NCBI GenBank assembly: GCA_027038965.1
Contig: JALWFG010000006.1
Coordinates: forward strand, 1 to 36,940
Direction: 5' to 3'
DNA length: 36,940 nt
Source: Candidatus Desulfofervidaceae bacterium
GTDB lineage: Bacteria; Desulfobacterota; Desulfofervidia; Desulfofervidales; Desulfofervidaceae
Shown piece after piece: positions 1 through 8,119 of the stretch. The notes under the pieces are model-generated. The model was not told the origin of the DNA, searched no databases, and saw nothing but the letters and a program-made list of their open reading frames with translations. The translations under genes and the position numbers were made by a program. How positions within the stretch are numbered: position 1 is the first letter of the stretch; each line of letters starts with the position of its first letter.

Positions 1-50
1 TCAGCAAGAATTTGTATAATTTTATCTGGTGGATATTTTGTTGGTTTCAT
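1..50 (-). CDS. Transposase OrfA, N-terminal fragment (runs off window)
   Basis: Sixteen complete codons from ATG at position 50, preceded by GGAGG seven bases upstream. The peptide begins MKPTKYPPDKIIQILAE, similar to the N-terminal helix-turn-helix of IS3-family OrfA proteins, which typically start with a basic residue cluster followed by an Ile-Ile-x-Ile-Leu helix. Only the extreme N-terminus is visible, so whether the element is intact cannot be judged. The right end of the window carries the same start in opposite orientation. Confidence 0.6.
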   Translation of the reverse strand, partial: MKPTKYPPDKIIQILA

Positions 51-126
51 AATAATACCTCCTTTTTCAAAAATTTTACACAAAATTACCCTTTTTGACA
101 TTCCAAAAAATGGGGGGCAGGTCAGA
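1..126 (-). mobile_element. Insertion-sequence end, left copy
   Basis: This stretch is the exact reverse complement of 36814-36939 (126 of 126 positions by reading). The outer tip, read leftward from about position 124, begins TGACCTGCCCCCCATTTT, which looks like the terminal inverted repeat of an IS3-type element. Inside it is a strong ribosome-binding site (GGAGG) and the start of a transposase that runs off the window. The other end of the element and any target duplication lie outside. Family assignment is inference from the tip and the transposase N-terminus. Confidence 0.8.
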
Positions 127-419
127 TGCATTTTAAAAAAACGGATGTTCAGGTTCAAATTAGGTTGATTATTCGTGTAAATAATGCCATAAAAGTTGAG
201 AACTTATCTTTGAAAAAGGCAAATTCGGATGCGGATTATAATCAAGTGGATAAAAGATGGGTTGAGTTTTATAAAAAAATGTGGCACTTTGATGATGGAA
301 TTGCCTTAGCTTTAAAATTATTTACTGGCGAAGTGAATCCATCAAACCATCCAGAAATGTTGCAAGTTAGTTTATTTCAGTTAAGAGATACCCGACGAGT
401 ATTTGTCCTGCACCCCTAG
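126..419 (+). pseudogene. Truncated ORF, possibly a type II restriction endonuclease remnant
   Basis: An open frame of 97 codons starting exactly where the IS tip ends, so its real 5' part has probably been lost to the insertion. Its last five codons fall inside a 28-bp palindrome, whose TAG ends the frame. The middle contains a charged stretch with spaced Glu and Lys-Lys (ENLSLKK, about residues 25-31), then NQVDKRWVEFYKKMW and LFTGEVNP. These blocks remind me of the PD-(D/E)XK core and following helices of some type II restriction enzymes, but this is recollection, not a match I can verify. There is no good ribosome-binding site at the ATG. It may be non-functional on both sides. Confidence 0.35.
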
Positions 420-431
420 GGGTGCAGGACA
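404..431. repeat. 28-bp perfect palindrome, copy 1
   Basis: A perfect, loop-free palindrome with half-site TGTCCTGCACCCCT. An identical 28-bp copy lies at 35807-35834. The flanks of the two copies do not match, so only the palindrome is shared. As RNA it would form a 12-13-bp stem and could act as a transcription terminator or processing site; here it is followed by TATTATT. It could also be a dispersed genomic repeat or a protein-binding site. Confidence 0.85.
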
Positions 432-594
432 TATTATTGTAGGAATAGTAATACATCTCATCTGGAAATGATAACATTTTTCCACCGACTTTTCAAATTG
501 TTTCGCAATATTCATCCTGCCAGATGCTGTATAAAATTCCAAACATCGTTGAAAATTTGTAATGGCTCATCCAGAAAAGAAAAGGGTAGATAAT

Positions 595-2049
595 ATGAAC
601 ACAAGAATTTCAAAAGCTGCAAACCCATGGTGGTTTTTTGCTCTTGCTCTTGGTATTTCATGGTTTTTCTGGATGTGGGTTATATTGTTAGATTGGAATG
701 TTTTTACATTTCCTGCAATACTTTTCGGTGCTTTTGGTTTGTTTGGCCCTGCAATTGCAGAAATCATACTAATTTCTCGCGCTCACGATAAAGAACAATG
801 GCGGGATTACTGGCAACGTGTATTTGACATCAGACGGATTGGTAAAAGATGGCATTTAGTAATTTGGATTACCTTTCCTGTATTGAACGCTCTTGCCCTT
901 CTGTTAAGCGTTCTTGCAGGCTCATCTTTACCTGTATTTGAAACTGCCAAAAATTTGTTATCCGAACCCTGGAGAATTTTTCCATTTGCAATTTTCATCT
1001 TGCTTTATGGTCCATTACCGGAAGAGCTGGGCTGGCGTGGTTATGCTCTGGATGGGCTGCAAGCGAAGTATAATGCACTTCTCTCAAGTCTTATTCTTGG
1101 CGTGGTATGGGCATTGTGGCATGTTCCTCTTTTCTTTATGAAAGGACAATGGCAGCATGATGTGTTAAAATTTGGCACAATGGATTTTTGGACATTCATT
1201 TTTAGTCCAATCATTCTTTCAATCTTGTTCACATGGATTTACAACAACACCAACCGCAGCACTTTATCAGCAATCCTCTTCCATTTCATGATTAATTTTA
1301 GTGGGAATCTTATTCCATTAACTGAACAAGGTAGACTCTATACCTTAATACTAACTGCTATTTTATCAGTGATAGTAATAGCCGTTTTTGGACCGAAAAC
1401 TTTGGCCCGGCAGAATAGGAAAAGATGCAAAAATTCTATGGAATATAAGGGAACCATAAAGCGTTTTTTTGGCAAGGGGACTTACCCACCTCTGCTGTCG
1501 TTTTGGTTAGATTTCCCTTTACGCAGGCTCATTATTTCCCCCGAAAAGCTGTCAAATCGCCTTCATCTAAAAAAAGATTCACGGGTGCTTGAAATAGGTC
1601 CGGGTTCTGGTTACTTTAGTGTTGAAGTTGCACGGCGCATCCCGCAAGGACATTTAGAATTGTTTGACCTGCAAAAAGAGATGCTTAAAGAAGTACGTCT
1701 AAAGTTTGAAAAAGCGAGATTGCATAATGTGGGATTTATCCAAGGAGATGCCACAAATCTTCCCTTCGGGGAGAATGCGTTTGATGTTGTCTTTCTTGTT
1801 GCAGTTTTAGGTGAGGTGATAGATCCAGAAGTATGCCTTCAGAGCATTTATAAAGTCCTCAGACCCTCAGGTCTTCTCTCTATTACTGAGCAACCAGGAG
1901 ACCCTGACTTCTTACCTTTGCCGGTTGTCCGTTTGTTGGCTGAAAAACAGGGGTTTGAATTCGTCGAGAGCTATGGCAAGAAAAAGAATTATACTGCGAA
2001 CTTTAGAAAGCCTAATCAAATGAGCAAGAGTAAATTTACAGAGGGATAG
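595..2049 (+). CDS. CPBP-family membrane protease fused to a SAM-dependent methyltransferase
   Basis: One continuous frame encodes two normally separate proteins. Residues 1-275 (from the ATG at 595) are a multi-pass membrane domain of the CPBP/ABI (CAAX-protease-like) family: EELGWR at 143-148 gives the conserved glutamates and arginine, WHVP follows at about 175-178 and the C-terminal histidine motif FHFMIN at 229-234. After a basic linker, residues from about 282 form a class I methyltransferase: LEIGPGSGY (332-340) is the SAM-binding motif I, followed by an acidic loop and the LRPSG motif. Met282 looks like the native start of a stand-alone methyltransferase. I chose 595 over 562 because AAAGGG lies about 8 bases upstream and the next residues match a typical N-terminus. 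No substrate can be inferred. An attC-like site follows, so this may be an integron cassette. Confidence 0.8.
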   Translation: MNTRISKAANPWWFFALALGISWFFWMWVILLDWNVFTFPAILFGAFGLFGPAIAEIILISRAHDKEQWRDYWQRVFDIRRIGKRWHLVIWITFPVLNALALLLSVLAGSSLPVFETAKNLLSEPWRIFPFAIFILLYGPLPEELGWRGYALDGLQAKYNALLSSLILGVVWALWHVPLFFMKGQWQHDVLKFGTMDFWTFIFSPIILSILFTWIYNNTNRSTLSAILFHFMINFSGNLIPLTEQGRLYTLILTAILSVIVIAVFGPKTLARQNRKRCKNSMEYKGTIKRFFGKGTYPPLLSFWLDFPLRRLIISPEKLSNRLHLKKDSRVLEIGPGSGYFSVEVARRIPQGHLELFDLQKEMLKEVRLKFEKARLHNVGFIQGDATNLPFGENAFDVVFLVAVLGEVIDPEVCLQSIYKVLRPSGLLSITEQPGDPDFLPLPVVRLLAEKQGFEFVESYGKKKNYTANFRKPNQMSKSKFTEG

Positions 2050-2067
2050 ATATGAGTAAAGAATCTT

Positions 2068-2202
2068 TTGGCGGGGTTCGGAACTCTGCGGTTGCTTCGC
2101 AATCTTGCCCTTCGGGTCATATAACTGCGGATAAAAGGCTTCGCTACGCTTCGCCTAAATCCTCTTGCTCGGACTTCAGATACCCGCCAACCGTTATATG
2201 AC
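2068..2202 (+). repeat. Integron attC-like recombination site
   Basis: A nested imperfect inverted repeat just downstream of the protease/methyltransferase gene. Outer arms GTCATATAAC (2116-2125) and GTTATATGAC (2193-2202) are exact inverted copies, resembling the R''/R' boxes of VCR-type attC sites; next to them GCGG and CCGC pair as L boxes. TTGGCGGG (2068-2075) also pairs with CCCGCCAA (2183-2190). Between them lie small hairpins rich in TTCG. Folded single-stranded attC substrates have this architecture. No integrase gene or second complete site is visible in the window, so this is a structural inference. Confidence 0.55.
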
Positions 2203-2247
2203 ATAGCTGCCTTGCTTGGAGAAAGTTTTTTAAACAATTAAAACTGC

Positions 2248-2829
2248 ATGATGACTATGAAAGACAAAAACTTATTATTTGAATGTTTGGTAATGGGGCT
2301 TGTTTTGGTTAGTGGGTTGTGGATCTTGATTTACCCAATTTATTCCCAAACCCAGGAAGTAAGCCCTGTTAGAACCAAAACTATAAGTTTAAAAGAAGCC
2401 TGCGTTAAGGCTGCTATTCGTGGAATTGAGTTGGATATGGAAAGACTCCAAAAGTGGCTTGAGATACCAAAGGGAAAGTTGACCGAAGGCGCTGCACCAA
2501 GGAAAAGAATTAAATCCCGGCTAAATCAATTGAAAGTAGAGTTAGAGAAGTATAAAAGCATCCGATTACAAGACTATGAGCTTCCTGATAAAAGAGAGGT
2601 TATAGGGTGGATTAATCAGCCCTGCACAGAGAATACAATATTGCAGATAGAAGGCATGAGCAGGTCAGGGCCTTTTTATCATATTGTGGGCATCAAAGGA
2701 GGAAATTATAGCGTTATCAAACCCCAAATTAAGTATAGAATGGCTATTTATTTGGTATATCCGAGATATTATCCATTTCCCAGTTACTATATCTACCTGG
2801 CCGCTTTCTGCCCTTTAACCAGCACATAA
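2248..2829 (+). CDS. Hypothetical secreted or membrane-anchored protein
   Basis: 193 codons. After a short charged start the protein has a hydrophobic segment (about residues 11-31), consistent with a signal peptide or single anchor, followed by a basic helical stretch (about 45-105) and a more beta-like C-terminal part rich in Tyr and Pro. I do not recognise the family. No clear ribosome-binding site precedes any of the three clustered Met codons (2248, 2251, 2257). The last 37 bases overlap, in opposite orientation, the 3' end of the RND pump gene. The gene may have been fused or extended at its end when foreign DNA joined the chromosome, since the terminal residues derive from antisense pump sequence. 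Confidence 0.5.
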   Translation: MMTMKDKNLLFECLVMGLVLVSGLWILIYPIYSQTQEVSPVRTKTISLKEACVKAAIRGIELDMERLQKWLEIPKGKLTEGAAPRKRIKSRLNQLKVELEKYKSIRLQDYELPDKREVIGWINQPCTENTILQIEGMSRSGPFYHIVGIKGGNYSVIKPQIKYRMAIYLVYPRYYPFPSYYIYLAAFCPLTST

Positions 2830-5800
2830 AAGGAGGGCATAAAAAGGAGTGACATCAGAATGGCAAAGCCCAGTCCTCCCATGACGGCAATGGCCAGTCC
2901 TTGAATGATTTCAGTGCCGGTGCCAATGGCCAGGGCAATGGGGAGAAATCCCCAAAAGTCGGCCATCATGGTCATCAAGATGGGCCTCATCCGAACCGCA
3001 CAGGCCTTAAACAGCACCTGGGCCTCAGTGCCCTTCCCTTTCAACCCCTTTTGAAACTGGGAAAATATGAGGATACCATTGTTTAGCACAATGCTTAAAA
3101 CGATAAGCATGCCCATAAATGAGGTAACATCCAAAGGGCGGCGGGTAAGCATAAGGGCAAGAAAGACGCCGAAGAGGGAAAGGGCCGTGCCGGTAATTAC
3201 TGCCAAGGCAATCCTCAGGCTGGAGAATTGCAAGATAAGCATGATTAATACAATAAGCACGGCGGCAACGATGATAAAGGTTAATGTTTTAAAGGATTTT
3301 TGCTGTTCTTTGTAAAATCCTGTAATTTGAACGCCAATGTTTGGAGGTAATTGCATTTGAGAAAGGACATTTTTTATATCCTTTACCGCCCCAGTTAGGT
3401 CATTTCCTGGAATTCTAGCGGTGACCAAGGCCATTGGAACAAGGTTTTCGTGGGTCACTTCAGGGGTATGCCTCCTTAGTTTGACATCGGCTACATAGGA
3501 AATGGGGATATACTCACCTGTTTTTGGGGCATAGATCAAAAGTTTGTGCGTGAGATAATCAATGGGATCACTTAAATCCCTTTGGGTGATGAGCCTGAGT
3601 TTAATGATCTGCTCCCCCTGAATAACATTGCCCACCACCTTCCCCCAGAAGGCAGTCTTTATGGTCTCGCTTACCTGTTTTGGAGTTATTCCATAAATGG
3701 CCTCGGCTTCTGGTTTTGCCCTTACCACCAATTGAGGTCCGGCAAAGGTGGTTTTTAAATTGACCTCCACTAGGCTGGGGACATGACGGAGTTTATGGCA
3801 CAATTTTTGTCCCCAGGCAATGAGTGCCTTGGGGCCTGCCCCAAAGAGCTGGACCTTTATAGGGGCCTCTTCTCCCATAATATCTCCTAGCCTGTCTTCC
3901 AATACCTGAGATAGGTCAAATTCTTCCAGATTGGGCACCTTTTCATTTACCCGCTTTCTCACCTCTTCCATGACTTGAAAGACGCTCCTTTTGCGGTGCT
4001 TCTTCAATGTAACCAAAAAGTCACCCACGTTATCCGCTGTCCGCGGATGGGCCAAACTGTTCCCAATCCTTAAAGAGTAATGGTCAACTTCAGGGATGGA
4101 ATTGAGTATTCTTTCTATGATTTGGGTCTCCTTTATGGTTTGCCTTAAAGAAGTGCCTACAGGGGTAACAAAATCCAAGACAAAGCTACCCTCATCCCAT
4201 TTGGGGAGCAAGGTAGAGGGCAGACTGCGATACATCACAATGCTTGAGCCCCCCAAGATCAACATCGCTGGAATAGTCCACCAAGAATGTTTAAATCCCC
4301 ATCGCAGCAGGTGAAGGTAGCTGTGTTTAAATCGTTTGTATATTTTGCCTTCAGGCCGTGCCTTTTCTTTGGCCGAAAATGCCAAATAGGCCAAGACTGG
4401 AGTAAGGGTAATGGCCAAAAGCTGAGAGGCAATAATGGCCACGGCCAAGGTAATGGCCAACTGCCTGAAGAATATGCCTACAATGCCAGATAATAACACC
4501 AAGGGGACAAATACCATAACTGAGGTCAGAGTGGCCAAGGTCATGGGCAACATCAAGTCCTTTGAGGCCTCAATGATGGCGCTCTTTTTATCCTTCTCAT
4601 GTCGCAAATACCGCTCTATGTTTTCTATTACCACCACTGCATGGTCCACAATGGCAGCAACTGAGGCGGCCATCCCTCCTAGGCTGAAGATGTTAAAATC
4701 CATATGCAACAGCTTCATGATGATTACTGCCATGAGCAGGGCCACAGGAATGACCAAAATGGTAAGAAAGGATATCTTGGCCTGTCTTAAAAACAAATAG
4801 ATAATACTCAAGGTGATTAATGCGCCCAAAATAATGGCATCGCGAATGCTATGCACAGACATCTTGACAAAGTCAGAAAGGTCATACCACTTGACAATCC
4901 TTACTCCTTGAGGCAGGGTCTTTTGCAATCCCCTTATTTCACGGTCCACTAGGGTGGCTACCTTTACGGCATTGGCCTTGGGCTGCCTGAGTAAGTTGAA
5001 TAAAACGGCATTTTTATAATGGTCAACGGCCACATATTTAAGAATAGGGGCATGTGATTCAACCACGGTGGCAAGACTGCCTAGAGGCACAAATCCGCCA
5101 TTTTGTAAGGGGATTTTTATGTTTAATATGCCTTCTAAGTCCTTTGGCCTTTGGAGGAACAAGATTAAATATTCCTTTTTGTGGTCATACACCAAACCAG
5201 GGGATTCAACGATGTTTTGCCTTTGAAGGGTCTGTTTGATGCGGGTCAAAGAAAGGTGATAGGCATTGAGTTTATCTGCTGCCACCACGATGTGATATTC
5301 CCTCCACCTGCCTCCCCGCATTTCGGCATCGTAAACCCCATCTATACCCAGAATCACCGGTCTTATCTTGTAATAAAACAGCTCTGTCAATTTCTCTTTG
5401 GAGATTTTGTTTGAGGCCAGGGCATAGCCGGCAATGGGATAGGCACTTGGGGTAATCTGTTTCACCACTACTTGAGCAGAAGGGGGCAAGGCATTTCTCA
5501 CCTCGGCGATGCGAGACTGCACTAATTGATAGCCGCGATAGGGATTTACATTCCAATTGAAAAAGACATCTATGTCGGTGCTACCCACCCCGGTAGATGA
5601 GACTACCTTACGCACCCCCTGAACGGATTTGGCGGCCTCTTCTATGGGTTTGGTCACTTGAATAAGCATTTGCTTGGTAGGCAAATAGCCGCAGGAGACG
5701 CTGATAAATACCCTGGGAAAAGAAACATTGGGGAACACGGCTTCAGGCATTGTGGAAAGAAGATAACCGCCTGTCAGGGCAGCAATGATGGCCAACAGGA

Positions 5801-5906
5801 TAAATCCCAAGGTATTATGGAGGACATACCGATAAAATCCCTTTATTTGAGAATATTCACCCTCGTCTTGTCTGTTAATAAATACGCCCCTTCTGTCACC
5901 ACCCAT
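2793..5906 (-). CDS. RND-family efflux pump, inner-membrane subunit (pump 1)
   Basis: 1037 residues, full length for the AcrB/CusA superfamily: an N-terminal transmembrane helix (about 32-52), a large periplasmic loop, a helix block (about 355-510), a second periplasmic loop (from about 560) and a final helix block. The TM4 signature reads IVDHAVVVIENI (419-430), so the usual Asp-Asp pair of hydrophobe exporters is Asp421-His422. The TM10 region has LNNGIL where AcrB has its proton-relay lysine. With the adaptor and TolC-like genes upstream this forms a complete tripartite exporter. The ATG at 5906 makes a 64-base overlap with the adaptor gene; no in-frame ATG, GTG or TTG is closer, so a later ATT or ATA start is possible. 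Substrate unknown. Confidence 0.93.
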   Translation of the reverse strand: MGGDRRGVFINRQDEGEYSQIKGFYRYVLHNTLGFILLAIIAALTGGYLLSTMPEAVFPNVSFPRVFISVSCGYLPTKQMLIQVTKPIEEAAKSVQGVRKVVSSTGVGSTDIDVFFNWNVNPYRGYQLVQSRIAEVRNALPPSAQVVVKQITPSAYPIAGYALASNKISKEKLTELFYYKIRPVILGIDGVYDAEMRGGRWREYHIVVAADKLNAYHLSLTRIKQTLQRQNIVESPGLVYDHKKEYLILFLQRPKDLEGILNIKIPLQNGGFVPLGSLATVVESHAPILKYVAVDHYKNAVLFNLLRQPKANAVKVATLVDREIRGLQKTLPQGVRIVKWYDLSDFVKMSVHSIRDAIILGALITLSIIYLFLRQAKISFLTILVIPVALLMAVIIMKLLHMDFNIFSLGGMAASVAAIVDHAVVVIENIERYLRHEKDKKSAIIEASKDLMLPMTLATLTSVMVFVPLVLLSGIVGIFFRQLAITLAVAIIASQLLAITLTPVLAYLAFSAKEKARPEGKIYKRFKHSYLHLLRWGFKHSWWTIPAMLILGGSSIVMYRSLPSTLLPKWDEGSFVLDFVTPVGTSLRQTIKETQIIERILNSIPEVDHYSLRIGNSLAHPRTADNVGDFLVTLKKHRKRSVFQVMEEVRKRVNEKVPNLEEFDLSQVLEDRLGDIMGEEAPIKVQLFGAGPKALIAWGQKLCHKLRHVPSLVEVNLKTTFAGPQLVVRAKPEAEAIYGITPKQVSETIKTAFWGKVVGNVIQGEQIIKLRLITQRDLSDPIDYLTHKLLIYAPKTGEYIPISYVADVKLRRHTPEVTHENLVPMALVTARIPGNDLTGAVKDIKNVLSQMQLPPNIGVQITGFYKEQQKSFKTLTFIIVAAVLIVLIMLILQFSSLRIALAVITGTALSLFGVFLALMLTRRPLDVTSFMGMLIVLSIVLNNGILIFSQFQKGLKGKGTEAQVLFKACAVRMRPILMTMMADFWGFLPIALAIGTGTEIIQGLAIAVMGGLGFAILMSLLFMPSFYVLVKGQKAAR

Positions 5907-6868
5907 TCGCCACCCTTTATGCCAGAAGATATGATTATATCTTGACCATTATCATATAGGATGGAAACATGCCTAGCCTCGGCCTGGTGTCTTTTAACAA
6001 TAAACACCGTGGGCGCACCTCGTGTCATAATCAATGCCTGTTTAGGCAGTTTGATACCCTTTACGATGCCCTTGATGATCTCTACCCTCACCCTTTCTCC
6101 AGGGGCAAGCTGGGATTTAGGAACGACGATGGCCTTTTTGAAACCTGATTGATTGCTTTGATAGATGACCGTTTTTACTTCTCCCAGAATAAGGCCCTCT
6201 TGGGCCCAAATCTTGGCCTTGTCCCCCTTCTTTAATTTGACACTTAAAGGGATAAAGGCCTCAACATAGCCATTTTGAGGGCTTACGACTTCACATACGG
6301 CCTTGGAGGCATCTACGTATGTGCCTATACTAACCAGTTTATCTACATAACCCGCTACCGGTGATTTTATTTTCATATAGGCCAGCCTTTGGATCATGCC
6401 CTGACGCTTGACCTTCAAAACCGCTATATCGGCCTTGAGCCTCTGGTATGCCGCTTGAGCCTTTAACCGCTCTAGGCGAGAAATGATCCCTAGACGATAG
6501 AGCTTCTTGTTTATCTCCCATTGGGCCTTGGTCTGATTGAGCAGGGTTTGCAATGCCCTTATTTGGGCCTCAAGCTGTCTTAATTTGCTTCTTAAAAGGG
6601 TGTCATCTAATTGGGCGATGACTTGGTTTATCCTTACATACGCACCCGTTTTTACCTCTAAACGCTTGATAATTCCTGAAATGAGGGGGTGAATAACCAC
6701 ACTCTTGGGACTTACTACTTGGCCAAAGGTGGTAAATGACACTGGGATGGCAGAAAACTCCGCCTTTACTACCTTTACATCAACCATGGCCTGCCCTGCG
6801 GCAATGGCCTTTTGGTAAAAGGCAAGGGCAAAGAAAAAGGTTAATCCTAAAATGATTGTGCGTTTCAT
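5843..6868 (-). CDS. RND periplasmic adaptor (membrane fusion protein), pump 1
   Basis: 341 residues with a cleavable-type signal peptide (basic MKR, hydrophobic core, cleavage probably near AIAAGQA). The order barrel-sandwich half (about 45-85), alpha-helical hairpin with Gln/Leu-rich heptads (about 90-165), second lipoyl half (SPVAGYVDKLVSIGTYV, about 170-187) and beta-barrel is that of HlyD/AcrA-type adaptors. It links the inner-membrane pump to the outer-membrane channel. Its ATG overlaps the stop of the TolC-like gene (ATGA), and its own 3' end overlaps the pump gene, so the three proteins are probably translationally coupled. Confidence 0.9.
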   Translation of the reverse strand: MKRTIILGLTFFFALAFYQKAIAAGQAMVDVKVVKAEFSAIPVSFTTFGQVVSPKSVVIHPLISGIIKRLEVKTGAYVRINQVIAQLDDTLLRSKLRQLEAQIRALQTLLNQTKAQWEINKKLYRLGIISRLERLKAQAAYQRLKADIAVLKVKRQGMIQRLAYMKIKSPVAGYVDKLVSIGTYVDASKAVCEVVSPQNGYVEAFIPLSVKLKKGDKAKIWAQEGLILGEVKTVIYQSNQSGFKKAIVVPKSQLAPGERVRVEIIKGIVKGIKLPKQALIMTRGAPTVFIVKRHQAEARHVSILYDNGQDIIISSGIKGGEWVVTEGAYLLTDKTRVNILK

Positions 6869-8106
6869 GGTTGCACCTCGGCGTATAACCTAGGAGAAGA
6901 AATGGCCTGAAGCACGGTGAGATAGTAATGGGTATAACTTAGGGCAGAAAAATATGCCTTTTTAAGCTGAAGTAGATTTTGGTGGGTAAGAAGCAGGGTA
7001 TTTAAATCCACTCCGCCTGTTTCATATCCCTGATGAAGACGATTAACGACGTCTTCCAAATCTTTAAGGGCGTTTTTGTAAGTAAGTAGCTTTTGTTTAG
7101 CCGCTATGTAGTTGTAATAATTGCGACGCACAAAATCCCTTAATGCCAGTTCCTGTGCCCTGGCCTGGGCCAAAAGGCTCAAATATTTCTCCTGATGAGA
7201 AAGCAACTTCTTTTTCCGACCTGGGTCAAATAGGTGAGAAGAAAGCCCCACCATAAAATCCCATTGGTTACCATTACCTGCTGGGTCTTGATTGATTTGA
7301 TAACCCACTCCCAGGGTAAGGGTAGGTATCCATTCCCTCTTTATGGCCTGAAGCATAGACATTTCTGCCCTGGCCTTTAAACGCCAGGCCTTTATTTCTG
7401 GGGCAAGGTGTAGGGTCTGATTTTCCAACTCCTTTAAGTTTAACTCTGGAAATGTCAGCGTTTCCTTCAAGCTGGCCTTTATTCTGGGACTGAACCCGCA
7501 GATGAGTTTGAGCCTGCTGGCCGCAATGCTCCTCTGGGCCTGAGCGGCCAAAAAACAGCTCTGTGCCTTGGCCAGGGTGCCTTTCAGCCTGAGCACATCT
7601 ACATAGGCCCCACCACCTGCCTTATATCTCTGCTTGGCAACGGTCAACTCCTTTTGGGCCCAAACAAAGTCCTCTTGGGCAATAAGGACCAATTGGTTGG
7701 CATAAAGGTAGTCGAAATATGCCCTGGCCAGCTTTAGAAATAACCCCCTTTTACCCCTTTCAACCAAAAGGGCACTGGCCTTGGCCTCCTGTCTAAGGCC
7801 CTTGATGCGATAACGGTCTTTGCCAAAAATATCAATGGCATCGGTAAGCCCAAAATCCGTAAAATTGTATTCATTGACCAGCGTAGGTGATATGCGCTGA
7901 TAATTGGTGGTCAGGGTGAGTTGGGTCCATCTGCTTCTTTTGGCAGCCAGATAGTCATCTGCTTTCGCCTTATACCTGTGCGTCAAGACCCTCATTTCTG
8001 GACTAGTGCTTAAACTCTTTGTATAGAGCTTCCACAGTTCATCGGCTGCCGCTACTTGAGATAAACAGAACAGTATCATGGTCGTAAAAAGTAATCTAAG
8101 CGTCAT
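6865..8106 (-). CDS. TolC-like outer-membrane efflux protein, pump 1
   Basis: 413 residues, start MTLRLLFTTMILFCLSQVAAA giving a signal peptide. The rest shows two similar halves of long amphipathic helices with regularly spaced Ala/Leu, typical of the outer membrane efflux protein family, which trimerise into a channel spanning outer membrane and periplasm. It starts 13 bases after the lipoprotein gene stop and overlaps the adaptor gene by four bases, placing it in the four-gene leftward operon. Specific substrate cannot be deduced. Confidence 0.9.
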   Translation of the reverse strand: MTLRLLFTTMILFCLSQVAAADELWKLYTKSLSTSPEMRVLTHRYKAKADDYLAAKRSRWTQLTLTTNYQRISPTLVNEYNFTDFGLTDAIDIFGKDRYRIKGLRQEAKASALLVERGKRGLFLKLARAYFDYLYANQLVLIAQEDFVWAQKELTVAKQRYKAGGGAYVDVLRLKGTLAKAQSCFLAAQAQRSIAASRLKLICGFSPRIKASLKETLTFPELNLKELENQTLHLAPEIKAWRLKARAEMSMLQAIKREWIPTLTLGVGYQINQDPAGNGNQWDFMVGLSSHLFDPGRKKKLLSHQEKYLSLLAQARAQELALRDFVRRNYYNYIAAKQKLLTYKNALKDLEDVVNRLHQGYETGGVDLNTLLLTHQNLLQLKKAYFSALSYTHYYLTVLQAISSPRLYAEVQP

Positions 8107-8119
8107 TTATCCAACCTTA

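Noticed and set aside
95-123. Outward-facing TTGACA in the IS end that could form a hybrid promoter into neighbouring DNA
   Set aside because: No -10-like hexamer at 16-18 bases in either flank (CAGGTC at the right distance).
432-560. Possible second attC or promoter between the left palindrome and the fusion gene
   Set aside because: Only one small ATTG/CAAT hairpin; no paired R or L boxes and no promoter pair at good spacing.
4435-4800. 121-aa plus-strand ORF inside pump 1 and many similar long antisense frames
   Set aside because: Shadow of the conserved RND transmembrane coding sequence; composition and position explained by the real gene.
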